Below are positions 1 to 10,685 of a stretch of DNA of 64,000 nt, one piece after another (the stretch's first letter is position 1; every line of letters begins with the position of its first letter). The notes beneath the pieces were generated by a model. It saw only the letters and a list, made by a program, of their open reading frames with translations, made no database searches and was not told where the DNA came from. The stretch covers positions 237,796,079-237,860,078 of the forward strand of contig OU015490.1 of assembly GCA_907164885.2 (NCBI GenBank), written 5' to 3'. The translations under genes were made by a program, and so were the position numbers. The DNA is from Dolomedes plantarius (taxonomy: Eukaryota; Arthropoda; Arachnida; Araneae; Dolomedidae).

Positions 1-64
1 TCAAACTTCTTTTGTTTATACATTGAATTTTTTAGGTTATTGTTTTGTTCCATCTTTCATTTTA

Positions 65-722
65 GTGCCGTTTACATGTGCCAAAAACCCGGGTAAAAGC
101 AGGGTCGTTTCTTACTTTTTCCCTACGATAGGGAAAAATGCAGGGTGGATTTTCGACCCTGCTTCGACCCAGGATAAAACCCGCTAATTACCCATGATGC
201 ATTTCGAAGCTGGGAGTAAATAACATGGCGGATTTGAACTTGTGTGAATCCATGAAAATGCAGCTAAATGATCGATGGAAGGATCTGGAACATCTTAACG
301 ATCGCATAATTTTCAAGAAAACAGTAGAAAAGTGCCTATTTTTTTTCGGAGGATTTCATTTATTTCTTGATCTGAACCATCCCCAATTACATTATAAATA
401 GAATGGTACTGCCATCTGGTATGTAAAATAAGAAATAAAATTTCATTTCAATAAAATTTCAGTAACATTTTCATTTAAAGTGTTATGGTAAAATTAATAA
501 ATTTAATAAGTATAATCAATAATTAAACGTAACATTAAAATTTATTTATAAATTAATTATTTGAGAATTCACAGATAAAATTTTATTTATATCTATTTAT
601 GATTTTTTTACTTATACATGACTAAAAATTACTGAAACAAAATTGAAATCAAAATTACAATTTGATTTTATAAAAGGATTTATTAAAACAATAAGTATCT
701 TACAATTAATCTTATAATTTAA
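65..722 (+). repeat. Left arm of the foldback element
   Basis: This arm pairs with 2262-2960 in reverse orientation over nearly its whole length, with scattered substitutions and small indels. The pairing runs from the terminal GTGCCG through a short reading frame at 225 and an AT-rich stretch, and ends near TAATCTTATAATTT. Confidence 0.75.
225..401 (+). CDS. Short reading frame in the left arm, mirrored in the right arm
   Basis: This 58-codon frame begins MADLNLCESMKMQ and continues through NDRWKDLEHLN and IIFKKT before a TAG stop. The same start and ~50 codons occur on the opposite strand at 2792-2634, with a handful of amino-acid changes. I do not recognise the protein. One reading is that both copies are the first coding exon of the parent transposon's gene, kept because the arms are inverted duplicates of its 5' end. 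Another is a chance open frame in a conserved arm. No downstream exon was found. Confidence 0.35.
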   Translation: MADLNLCESMKMQLNDRWKDLEHLNDRIIFKKTVEKCLFFFGGFHLFLDLNHPQLHYK

Positions 723-1212
723 AAAAAATGCACCTATCGATTGGAAAATTTTCTTTCCAGTCTTTATTACTTCAGGAATTTAAAATAATTTCTTCCCACC
801 AAACAGAGCTTCGTAATTTTTCCCACATTCTTTGTTGTGGAAAAACTAAATTTAGCGATGAAGCCATAGATCGTACGATTATATCTAATATCCGCATCAA
901 TCTTCTAGTTCTTATATTCCTTTTTTCCTATCTATTTTCTAAATTTATTTTTAAAAACAACAGTAAACAATCGTAAACATTCTATAATTATCAACAGCGA
1001 CTGACATGCTGCATTTAAATAACAAATAGACGCAGACGTAATTGTGTTTTAGAAGAGGAGTGCATTGGTCGTGTCGACTTTATCTCCTGTAAGCAAGATA
1101 TATGTAATCAAGGTGGGAGTGCTCAGTAGTTAAAATTTTAAGTAATGAATTAAAATATTAAGGTAAGAATAACGCGGGTAAAAGAAAAAAAATTAATAGT
1201 AAAGTTAAATTA

Positions 1213-1670
1213 AAACAAAAAAGTTAATTTTAACAGAAAAAATATAGACTTACAAGTTAAGAAAATTTAGAAGAAAAATTAGATAAGACTAATAATCCAC
1301 GGAAAACAAAAAAGTAATAATATTAACAGGCCCAGAAAAGCAGATATCATAAGAATACAAAAAATATTTTTGTAAGTTTTTCAATCTTTTTGGATTTTTA
1401 AAGTTTTATGATTTTTTTGTTGTTGTTATTTTTAAAATTTTAACAAAAAAGTTAATTTTAACAGAAAAAATATAGACTTACAAGTTAAGAAAATTTAGAA
1501 GAAAAATTAGATAAGACTAATAATCCACGGAAAACAAAAAAGTAATAATATTAAGAGGCCCAGAAAAGCAGATATCATAAGAATACAAAAAATATTTTTG
1601 TAAGTTTTTCAATCTTTTTGGATTTTTAAAGTTTTATGATTTTTTTGTTGTTGTTATTTTTAAAATTTAA
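1213..1670. repeat. Two-unit tandem duplication, period 229 bp
   Basis: Copy 1 (1213-1441) and copy 2 (1442-1670) are almost identical. I see one clear difference, TTAACAGGCCC against TTAAGAGGCCC. The duplication lies in the loop of the foldback element and looks recent. No gene is visible in it. Confidence 0.85.
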
Positions 1671-1980
1671 GAATACGAGGTCAAAAGAACAGCAATTGGG
1701 AAAAAAAGGCCTTCCCCAGGACCATACACTTCGTAACGAGATAAATGCGGAGTTCGAAGATGGAAAGCTAAAAATAGCAATACAGTGAATTTGGAAAAGT
1801 ATGACACCGGCTGGGATCGAACCCATAACGTGATTTACAAGGAATGATGGTGTATGAGGATCACTTCCGCCGAATCATGTGACGGCCTTTACTTCCGGTA
1901 AGACGGGTAAAAGCAGGATGAAAATGTGGTCCCATGTAAACGGGCTTCGAAGGTTTTCCCTATTAGCGGGTAAATCCCGG

Positions 1981-2190
1981 GTATTATTGTTGTCCATGTA
2001 AACGCAGCTTATATGTTTCATTTACCCACTCTTTTATTAATTAATAAATGTTTCTTGTGTATGTTTCGTAGTTTGGCCCTCTTTCCTTTCTTTTGGTACC
2101 AGTAGCAATGCTCATTCTGTAAACCTTTGGATTGCAATTATAGAGATGTTCATGATTTATTAGCTGCGTTTACATGGACAACAATAATAC
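1981..2190. repeat. Perfect 29-bp inverted repeat of transposon-like ends, each flanked by TTA
   Basis: Bases 1981-2009 are the exact reverse complement of 2162-2190. Read outward, both end in GCTGCGTTTACATGG next to TTA (2009-2011 and 2160-2162). The tips resemble those of the enclosing foldback element (GTTTACATG core), so they look like ends of related elements lying tail to tail, separated by ~150 bp. Confidence 0.6.
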
Positions 2191-2261
2191 TATCTCTATT
2201 TAAGGGCGATCTCTATTTAAGGACGATTTTTCACGGTCCCTTCGAAGTCGTGAAACAGAGA

Positions 2262-2960
2262 GCCAACTGTATAAGATTAATTGTAAGATACATATTGTTT
2301 TAATAAATCCTTTTTTAAAATCAAAATGTAATTTTGATTTCAATTTTGTTTCAGTAATTTTTAGTCATGTATAAATAAAAAAATCATAAATCGATATAAA
2401 TTAATTTTTACCTGGGAATTCTAAAATAATTAATTTATAAATAAATTTTAATGTTACGTTTAATTATTGATTATACTTATTAAATTTATTAATTTTACCA
2501 TAACACTTTAAATGAAAATGTTATTGAAATTTTATTGAAATGAAATTTTATTTCTTATTTTACATACCAGATGGCCATTCTATTATGGTACCATTCTATT
2601 TATAATGTAATTGGGGATGGGTTTTTTTAAAACCTAGATGGGCAGATCAAGAAATAAATGAAATCCTCCGGAAAAAAATAGGCAATATTCTGCAGTTTTC
2701 TTGAAAATTATACGATTGTTAAGGGGTTCCAGATCCTTCCATCGATCATTTTGCTGCATTTTCATGGATTCACACATGTTCAAATCCGCCATGTTTGTTT
2801 ACAACTAGCTTCCTGCTTCGAAATGCATCATGGGTAATTAGCGGGTTTTATCCTGGGTCGAAGCAGGGTCGAAAATCTACCCTGCATTTTTCCCTATCGT
2901 AGGGAAAAAGCAAGAAACGACCCTGCTTTTACCCGGGTTTTTGGCACATGTAAACAGCAC
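2262..2960 (-). repeat. Right arm of the foldback element
   Basis: This is the inverted counterpart of 65-722. It contains the mirrored start codon at 2792 and ends in ...AAACAGCAC next to TTA. Confidence 0.75.
2634..2792 (-). CDS. Mirrored copy of the short arm reading frame
   Basis: This 52-codon frame starts MADLNMCESMKMQ and shares NDRWKDLE and IIFKKT with the left-arm frame. It ends at a TAG created by local sequence differences. The shared start codon and most residues are conserved across the two arms. Function is unknown. It may be a duplicated first exon or a fortuitous frame. Confidence 0.35.
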   Translation of the reverse strand: MADLNMCESMKMQQNDRWKDLEPLNNRIIFKKTAEYCLFFSGGFHLFLDLPI

Positions 2961-2963
2961 TTA

Positions 2964-3385
2964 AACGGTACTATTATTTCTTTCTTCAGGAATACCCTAT
3001 GCATTTTTTAAAGCATTTAAAAATTTCAAAGTATTATTTTAAAACTATTGTACAGCAAATTTACTTGTGAAGTTTTTTCTTTCCTATGCTTAGTTTTGTT
3101 TAACTTCCTGATAAACATAATATACAAAGCTTTTCTATTTGGAACTCTTGTTTTGAACTGTTGAACATGCAGCTGTCGATTGCTCCTATTTAAAGGAGTG
3201 ATTTGAGAGGTTTCCCAACTCAAGATTGCGAAAACCATTTTGCATTAGCGGTTCATTGGAGGACAGTTTCCTGTTTAATTCCTCATACGTCAAGGAATTT
3301 ATAGACCAAGGGAGACTTATTGCCTACATCAGCAAGCGACTGTTACGATACCCTTTCTGGCGCTGAACTCTTCAAAATTTATATA
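2964..3385. other. Gene-free spacer
   Basis: About 420 bp between the foldback element and the mariner. Only short uninformative frames are present and I see no recognisable feature. Confidence 0.4.
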
Positions 3386-3419
3386 TACAAGGTATGACAA
3401 TTAAATAACCGGACTGGTC

Positions 3420-4133
3420 TGAAAAATATGCTTTATTGAAAGCATCTATCAAATAGCTTTTAATCCTCTTCAACATATCCCCCTTCCCTATCTATACACT
3501 GCTGCATACGTTTTTCCATTGTCCAATATCATCAAGTGTCACTCTCTTCAGCAAGTTTGCCGTTTTTGCCTTGAAATTTCTTCAGACTGAAAATGTGTTG
3601 TTCCCTTTAATGCACTTTTCACTTTTGGGAGCAGGTAGAAGTCGCATGGACTGAGATCGCTGGTGAATTTTCGGGTGTTCGACAACAGTAATGTGTTTGT
3701 CCGTTAAGAACTGTTTCACATAGAGCGTAATATGCGCTGGCGCGTTGTCTTGGGCAGAATCCACGAGTCGTTGTCCCACAGATCTGGTCTTTTCTTCCTT
3801 ACCCTTTCTCTCAGCTTGTTCAGGACCACAATGTAGTACTTCGTCACGGCTGTCATCATCCGAATACTCAAACGTTGGTCTTTCCGCACAATTTCATTAA
3901 TTTTCTGAATGTTTTCATCAATTCTTGATGTCGCAGGACCACCATAACGTTCATCATCGTCAACCTCCTGCCGACCTTCAAAAATCGTTTGTACCAGTCA
4001 AAAACTGTACTTCGTGACATACAGTTATCGCCAAACACCTCCTTTAACAATTGAAAATATTAAGTTGCAGGTTTTTTTTTAACTTCACGAGGAATTTGAG
4101 ATTAATACGCTGCTCGATTTTCAAGTTTATCAT
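3420..4133 (-). pseudogene. Mariner (IS630-Tc1-mariner) transposase, truncated and frameshifted
   Basis: From ATG at 4133 the frame reads an N-terminal helix-turn-helix region (IEQRINLKFLVKL), then, after a shift, VFGDNCMSRSTVFDWYKRF, which is characteristic of mariner DNA-binding domains. The middle of the catalytic domain is missing. Coding similarity resumes at ~3745 with DNAPAHITLYVKQFL, which contains the second catalytic Asp, and ends with MQQCIDREGGY, the usual mariner C-terminus. About 710 bp remain of the ~1 kb expected. A large central deletion and several frameshifts make it inactive. Confidence 0.85.
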
Positions 4134-4270
4134 GATCGCTGCACTCCGACACGACAACGTCGTACTCAAGCAGCGGGAAAAAAAATAGATAGAGAGATGA
4201 AATTGAGGACCAACTTCACCGGAAGCATCAAGGTCATAAACGTTCCATTCCAACTCCTCCACACGAACGG

Positions 4271-4592
4271 CTAAGGGACTTATTATACAGAGCCACAGCT
4301 GTGGCGATCGTTCGCCACAGAACTGTGGCGCTGTGCAGTGGATCTGTATAATAAGCTCCATAGGAAACAATGGTCCGCTACCACAGCCACAGTCGTGCAG
4401 GCGAGCCACAAGAAGAGAGGGTAGGCGACTGGAGTGGCTCGCCCAGGTCACAGTCGCGACCTGCAGCCACAGCTGTGGCTCAGTATAATAAGCTCCGTAC
4501 GATTGCATGTATCGCTTCGAGTGGCTTGTCTGGGCGAGGGAAGCTGTAGAGAACGCACTCCACAGCTGTGGCTCTGTATAATAAGGCCCTTA
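4271..4592. mobile_element. MITE nested in the mariner, 34-bp inverted ends
   Basis: The ends at 4271-4304 and 4559-4592 are near-identical inverted repeats starting CTAAGGG and containing TTATTATACAGAGCCACAGC followed by TGTGG. Two internal blocks repeat the terminal motif (GTATAATAAGCTCC near 4349 and 4490). The element is GC-richer than its surroundings. I could not define a target duplication and no superfamily is assigned. Confidence 0.7.
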
Positions 4593-4631
4593 GGCATGCG
4601 GAGTCCGGTTATTTAATTGTCACACCTCGTA

Positions 4632-4874
4632 CACTCTCTTTCGGGATTGTGTTAACATTTGCGAAATTATAAGTGTGTGTTAACATTTTGTATAGCTGCC
4701 AGAGGTGTATTTACTACTTACTGATTTGTAACATTTTCATGCCATATATTCTTAATAAAAGTGTCAGTTCTTCTGAATTTGTAATTACCTTATGTCCACA
4801 TACACTACATATGTATCAATTTTTATGATAGAAGCTCGCTTCCTTTTGGGTGCATATATTTTTTTTATGACAGA

Positions 4875-4876
<2 letters not shown>
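4632..4876. other. Gene-free spacer
   Basis: AT-rich sequence with no recognised gene or repeat end. Confidence 0.3.

Positions 4877-4940
<64 letters not shown>
4877..4940. repeat. (TA)n microsatellite
   Basis: About 64 bp of pure TA. It lies at the AT-rich part of the neighbouring Helitron copy, where other copies also have TA expansions. Confidence 0.95.
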
Positions 4941-4942
<2 letters not shown>

Positions 4943-5580
4943 CAAAATCGTAACGGATATTTTTATAGCAAAATAATGTAGATGAAAATATTCAAAATAA
5001 ATACAATGGTCAATGTATGCAATTTATTTGTATGTTTAATATCTATAAAACATACTAATCTGAATTAAATTCTTAAAAAACTTCCATGTCAGTTAATTTA
5101 GTGGTTAAGTTTTAGCTTTCAGCGTTTTTTAATATTTTTTTCAATTTATTTCGTTGTTATGCACGTGACTCAAAATTAATTTAAAGTATCACAAAAGAAA
5201 AGAAACCACGTAATCAGCATTTAATAAAAAAATTTCAAAAAATTAATCTTTAAAAATTCGCCAAAAATCAGAATAAGAAGGTAAAGATTCGAAAAAGATT
5301 TCATTTTAATGGAAGTTTTATGATCTTTCTCGTGATATAAATTGTACAACACTTAAATTTTTATTTTAAATGCAAACTTTAAAAGGTTACAAAAAAAGAT
5401 TAAATATTTAATTTAAAAAAATCTAAGGCGAACTTTAAAAAGATCTTTCTTAGTGCACCCCCACACTATAAGAAGATTCGCCATGCAAAATTTCAGCCCT
5501 TTATGTCTAGCGGTTTGGTCTGGGCGTTATCTGTCAGTCAGTCAGTCAGTCAGTTACGGAACTGCTTTAATATATGTAGA
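4941..5580 (-). mobile_element. Helitron-like element, reverse strand, 3' end lost
   Basis: On the reverse strand it begins TCTACATATATTAAAGCAGT at 5580, preceded by A, then GTAACTGACTGACTGACTG and GGCTGAAATTTTGCATGGCG. It matches the tandem copies at 55282-56674 along its length. The 5'-TC next to a host A is the Helitron signature. The 3' CTAG end is missing, apparently lost at the (TA)n tract. No Rep/helicase gene is present, so it is non-autonomous. Confidence 0.7.
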
Positions 5581-6353
5581 TAGTTTTAAGTAGAATACGG
5601 TAACCCCCCCCTCCATGAACATTTTCATAAATCTAAAGCCTACAGAAAATGTGATTTCACTTCTAAAAACACGTACCTCAAACAAATTAATTATCGACAG
5701 TTTACAATATATATGATTATACTGAATAAATTATACATAATTAATATTCAGAGAAAACTATAATTTATAAAATATACATCTAATTAGAGGAGAATAGTCT
5801 AATCAGTATTTTCAGACAACTAAAATCAACAAACGATGAGTTTTAAAAGAAAAGAGTAGACGCCAAAATGTTTTCATGAGCTTCCCTTAAAAAGGAAAAA
5901 AACTGACCTGGTAAACATTTTCGAGAAACTTTAATTTATAAAATACATTCTAAAACAGAATAAAGAAGATCTTTAAATTTTCAGAAAACTATGAGAACAA
6001 AATATAAGTTTAAATAGAATAAAGTATACGAAGATAATATAATCTTTTCTTCCGGATTTTAAACTTCTTGGTTGTTAAAAATAAAATCCGTGTTCTTTAC
6101 TAGACAAGTCATTATGAGGATGGGTTGTAACGAAGTAATTTGAAAAGTGCACAAGTCCCTGAAGACTGAGATCACGTAACGAAAATTGACCATTTATAGG
6201 CTGTCTCTTGAGAGAAAAGCTAATGAATAAATATTTTGTGCAAAAGAGTAGGTTAATATTTAAAACATAATGGATGGAAAACAGTTGTTTACTAAGTATC
6301 GTTAGATGATAAATTAGCAGGTATTTTACATATTTGTTAATAAAAATCATTAA
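5581..6353. other. Gene-free AT-rich stretch
   Basis: A weak internal repetition is visible (GAGAAA..CT..AATTTATAAAATA near 5753 and 5928, ~177 bp apart), suggesting an old decayed tandem repeat. No gene was recognised. Confidence 0.35.
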
Positions 6354-6700
<347 letters not shown>

Positions 6701-6702
6701 TA

Positions 6703-7369
6703 CTAGCTGAATACCCATGCGCTACGGAATACATTCATTTTTAATGCAACTGTCCATGTATGCAATTAATGCCCCCCCTCCAAATAAAAAAAAGCCAAAA
6801 ATATACTTATAAAAAAATCTTAGCGGATATTCTTATAGACAAAGTAATGCAGAAGGAAATATTCAAATTAAATATAATGGTCATTGTATGCAATTCATTT
6901 GCATGTTTAATATCCATAAAACATACTAATTTGAATAACATTCTTAAAAAACTTCCATCTCAATTAGTCTAGTGGTTAAGTTTTATCTTTTACCGTATTT
7001 TTTGCCAATTTATTTCATTGTTATGCACGTGACGCAAAATTAATTTAAAGTGTCAGAAAAAGAAATCACGTGGTCAGCATTTAATAAATTAAATTTTAAA
7101 AATTAATCTGAAAATTCAACAAAAATCAGAAAATAGTGTTAATGATTCGAAAAACATTTCATTTTAAAGGCATTTCTCGTCATATAAGTTTCACAACCCT
7201 CAGATTATTATTTTAAATGCAAACTCAAACAATCTACAAAACATCTTAAAAATTTAATTTAAAAAAATTAAAGAACAATTTTTCAAAAATCAAGCTTATT
7301 GCACCCCTACACTGTAAGAAGTATCTCCATGCAAAATTTCAGCCCTTTAGGCCATCGGTTTGTCAGCGG
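6703..7369 (-). mobile_element. Helitron-like element, reverse strand, 5' end truncated
   Basis: The 3' terminus is intact on the reverse strand: GGGTATTCAGCTAG ending at 6703 and followed by T. The body matches the copies at 4941-5580 and 55282-56674. The 5' part stops near 7345-7369, where an inverted-repeat junction leads into a DD41D transposon fragment. No coding capacity is seen. Confidence 0.75.
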
Positions 7370-7380
7370 TTATCCAGCGC

Positions 7381-8282
7381 TGACAAACCGCTGATAACCG
7401 CTGACAGGTGATTTTACAGGTGATTTTACAGGTACATCATTAAAAGATTTACACTTTATTCCTATTTCTGAATCTTTCTTTGCTAGATAAGCGGCAGTTG
7501 ATTTAGACGTGAGACTAGAAGCTTTGTCCATATGAAGATCAACTTTATCAATCTCTTTTCCATATAAGGCTGGAATTTCTTCTTCAAAAATTGGTTTTAA
7601 AATATTATGCTGATAGTAGAGTGCTTTAATTTTGGCTTTACCTGAGACTTTTCTTTTATTTTTAATTTGCCGTTGTAACAAAATCCTTCAACTATCAGGA
7701 ATCCCTTTGGGAACTTTTCTGTTCACTTGCGAAGCCATCTCGTACGGTCATTCCCGTCAGTTGAGCAATAGAAAAATTGATCTTTTTTATTACACTCACT
7801 TAAATACACCCATGCCTCCTCGAGTGTTTCCACAAATTTCCACTTTTCAGCAGGTAGGTCTTTTTCACATAATTTTCTATACAATTTTGCTTAGCAATAT
7901 GCTTTGGCAAAAGCAGAGGATTTAAACATATTTTTTAACTTCAAATCTTTATGAATTATTTTACTTGCAGTGCCAGAAGACATTCCTAGTTTCGATGCAA
8001 TGGATCTTTCAGTAGGCGGGTTTTCTTTTAGGATCACAGACTTCACTTTCTTGATATATACCTGCGTTCGAACAGCCTTAGGATGAGGTTTCGCGGTTAT
8101 GTTTTTATTTTCACTTTCAGTTAGACTTTATTTCCTTTCAGATTTAATATATTATAAATACTTTTTTTTGAAATGTCATAACCGCGATTTTTACACCGAT
8201 TTATAATTTGTTGGTACCACTATTTCTCCTCGGAAAGCGCAGTTACATAACCTTCGAGCCATCTATCAATTTTAGGAGCCAT
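7381..8282 (-). pseudogene. IS630-Tc1-mariner transposase fragment (DD41D family)
   Basis: The start ATG at 8282 corresponds to that of the sibling copies. The best block, on the reverse strand below 7681, contains IEEEIPALYGKEIDK-like sequence and LHMDKASSLTSKSTAAYLAK, which carries the second catalytic Asp. It ends soon after CKSFNDVPVKSP, before the third Asp. The N-terminal half is frameshifted and stop-ridden. The sequence is closely related to 36620-37740 and more distantly to 45935-47037. Confidence 0.75.
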
Positions 8283-8420
8283 TTTCAAAATAAATTGTTA
8301 TTGTGAATTCCATTCTACACAAAATAATAGCAAACGATTATTTTACAGTTGCCAAATTTTGATCTCGAAATGTAAACGACAAAAATAAATTTCAAAATAT
8401 TTTCCATAAAGTGCGAACGA

Positions 8421-8427
<7 letters not shown>
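7381..8427 (-). mobile_element. DD41D-type Tc1/mariner element, 3' truncated
   Basis: The intact end is at 8427. On the reverse strand it reads CAGAATGTCGTTCGCACTTT ATGGAAAAT, preceded by TA (8428-8429), and matches the ends of the copy at 36584-37886. The opposite end is missing: the element stops inside the transposase, next to Helitron sequence. The (TA)n run at 8428-8462 begins exactly at the target duplication. Confidence 0.75.

Positions 8428-8462
<35 letters not shown>
8428..8462. repeat. (TA)n microsatellite adjoining a transposon target site
   Basis: About 35 bp of TA starting at the TA target duplication of the DD41D element. Confidence 0.9.
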
Positions 8463-8464
<2 letters not shown>

Positions 8465-8940
8465 TAGGATATATACTGTATGTTTTTAGGAATTGTATAT
8501 CCAAATCCCGTTCAGGATATTGAACTTTGTTGTAAATAAATATAACATTTTCATTCATTTGGATTAAATTAAATTCACAGTTCAAAATTCTTTGCTTATA
8601 AACAAAAATTACATTTGAAAATTTGAAAAAAAAACAATAGTGTTCCTCGTTTGTTGCAGAAAGCTTGACCCAGGTGCATCTCTACTCGTCCGGGTCTGAG
8701 TTTACTTTTATCCACTGTCAAACAGAGGGACTTTTTTCCCACCCACCCCCACTTCCTGGTTGCGGCTTCATGGAAACACACAAGGGACAGTAGATTCAGC
8801 ACGTTATCAAACCACGAAACGTAAGCTAAAAACCGAATCTTCGTCTGAGACTGAAATGAAAATTTGTCCCTAGTGTTCACTTTTGCTTTCTATCAAAATT
8901 GCCAGTTAGTGTTACAACTTATTGATAGTCGAGTTCAAAA
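8463..8940. other. Probable untranslated part of the pogo element; left end not found
   Basis: No gene is visible. It precedes the pogo coding start, but no inverted partner of the pogo right terminus was found, so the element's left border is unknown. Confidence 0.3.
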
Positions 8941-10410
8941 ATGCAAGAAACAAGGAAAGCTTTTAGTTTTTCCTGAAAAACAGAAATTGATAATTAAATA
9001 TGATGCTCTTCCGAAGTGTAGTCAAAGAGAAGCTGCCTCCCGTTTGGGTGTAACTCAGTCTACTCTTAGTAATATTTTAAAATGTCGAGAGGAAATTTCG
9101 GCTACCATTAGCAAAATTGGAAATCTTGATCGAAAAAGGAAGCACGATGGAAAATCAGTCCACGTAGAAGAGGCTCACTTGCAGTGGTTCACTCAAGACC
9201 GATTGATGAATGCAAATACTATCAACAGAGTATTGTTACTGCAAAAGGCCGAAGATTTTGCAAAAAAAAATTGGGAGAAAACATTTTTTGTGCTACGGAA
9301 GGTTGGCTTACCCGATGGAAAGAGAGAAACAATATTTTTTATAAAAAAATTACGGTGAGAAGCAAATTGCGGATACGGAATCAGCTCAAAAATGGCTCTC
9401 TGATTGCTTGCCTGCAATAATGAAAAATTACGCCCCACACCAAATTTTTAATACTGATGAAACTGGGCTTTATTTTAGAGCGATGCCTGATAGAATGATG
9501 ATATTTAAAACAGATTTATCTTCTGTTGGGAAAAAAAATTAACTCGTTACAGTTCTTTTGACGACAAATATGACTGGGTGCGTAAAGAAAATGCCTTTGG
9601 GTATAGGTAGGAGTAAATCTCCACGATGATTTACGAAAATAAAACCCCTCCCTGTGCCTCACGAAAATTTTAAAAAAATGCTTGAATTGGTAGCAGGATA
9701 TTCACTAACTCCCAAATAAAGACAAAATTGTTTTGATTTTGGACAACTGTCCGGCTCATCCAGTTGTAAAGCTCACAAATATAAAGGTTTGATTTTTGCC
9801 CCCGAATTCAACATCAGTAATACAACCTCTTGATCAAGGTATCATAAAAATTTTTAAAACGCTATATCGCTCTGACTTGCAACTAAGAATTGTTGACGCA
9901 ATCGACGAAGGAAAGGGATCGGCGTCAGAAATAAGTAAAAGAATCGCTTTGCTTGATGCTATACATATGATTGCAAGTGCCTGAAAAAGAGTTTCAAATC
10001 ACTGCATTGTTATTTGCTTCCGTAAAGCAGTATTTTTTTTGTGAGAATGATGCCTCATTAAGTCAACAGAAACTGATCCGGTTGAGAAATCACTTCGTGA
10101 GTGCGTTGAAATCGACGAAAATCTACATACTTCAAAATAAAAGAGGAAATCGTCTAAGGAATTTAAAAAAATTGTCGATAAAACTGAGGACGAGGATGTA
10201 ATGAATGACGTATTGCCTGGGAAACCACCATCAGCAAAAGAATCCATAGAAGAGTTGAGTATTCTTAGATGGACTCTTGATTATAGAGGAGCTTCTGAAG
10301 AATTTTACAGGACATTTTATGATATTGAAAGAGGTATTTACAGCCATCTGAAAACTTCATTACGTCAAACAACCATAGAAAACTTTTTCTTGCACCCTTC
10401 CTGTAGTTGA
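8941..10410 (+). pseudogene. pogo/Tigger transposase (CENP-B HTH plus DDE), frameshifted
   Basis: The likely start is MQETRKAFSFS at 8941, then a frameshift into EKQKLIIKYDALPKCSQREA, a psq/CENP-B helix-turn-helix (KCSQREAASRLGVTQSTLSN). A second DNA-binding block (AEDFA..GWLTRWKERNN) follows after a shift. The catalytic domain shows IFNTDETGLYFRA (first Asp, ~9449), LDNCPAHP (second Asp, ~9740) and VIQPLDQGIIKIF (third Asp, ~9825), with 29 positions between the last two. The C-terminus ends near TTIENFFLHPSCS. At least five frameshifts or stops inactivate it. Confidence 0.9.
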
Positions 10411-10546
10411 AATGTTAAAACTGTTTAGCAGGTATGTTGTTACAAATATTGGATTTTTTTCTTCTCTTACTATAATCAGGTGTACTTACTTATAGGTCTC
10501 AAATTGAGTTATAGTATTTTATTTAGAACTTGAATATTTTTCAAAT

Positions 10547-10586
<40 letters not shown>

Positions 10587-10683
10587 CCTGTCCAAAAATC
10601 TAAGTTTTTGCTATAAGCATCAACCGGTTATAAGAATCAAAAACAATAATAACAAACGTGATTCTTATAAGCGGAAATCACTG
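8941..10683 (+). mobile_element. pogo/Tigger-like element (left end undefined)
   Basis: The right terminus reads ...CTTATAAGCGGAAATCACTG at 10683 followed by TA (10684-10685), a pogo/Tigger-style CAGTGA tip read from outside. CTTATAA motifs repeat in the subterminal region (10610-10675). The coding part is a decayed CENP-B/DDE transposase. A (TA)n(TG)n tract lies at 10548-10585. Confidence 0.75.
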
Positions 10684-10685
10684 TA

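Larger units (their letters stand above)
65..2960. mobile_element. Foldback DNA transposon with long inverted arms, TTA target duplication
   Basis: The first and last ~700 bp are imperfect reverse complements. The left end reads GTGCCGTTTACATGTGCC and the right end is its complement with one change. Both ends are flanked by TTA (62-64 and 2961-2963). A 3-bp TTA/TAA duplication is typical of PIF/Harbinger elements, so that superfamily is a reasonable but unproven guess. GGG/CCC-rich blocks follow the tips (CCCGGGTAAAAGCAGGGTCG and its complement). The ~1.5 kb between the arms holds a tandem duplication and a second set of related ends. No transposase was recognised, so the element looks non-autonomous. 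Confidence 0.75.
3388..4629 (-). mobile_element. Degenerate mariner element with TA target duplication
   Basis: The ends are inverted repeats: the left tip reads CAAGGTATGACAATTAAATA and the right tip is the matching complement TATTTAATTGTCACACCTCG. TA flanks both (3386-3387 and 4630-4631). The broken transposase is on the reverse strand. A ~320-bp MITE has inserted between the transposase start and the right terminal repeat, so the original element was shorter than the present 1.24 kb. Confidence 0.85.

Noticed and set aside
728..976. 82-codon frame in the foldback loop
   Set aside because: AT-rich, low-complexity tail, no counterpart or domain.
4134..4508. Upstream extension of the mariner transposase frame
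   Set aside because: This part is the nested MITE and leader read through; similarity to mariner starts only at the Met near 4133.
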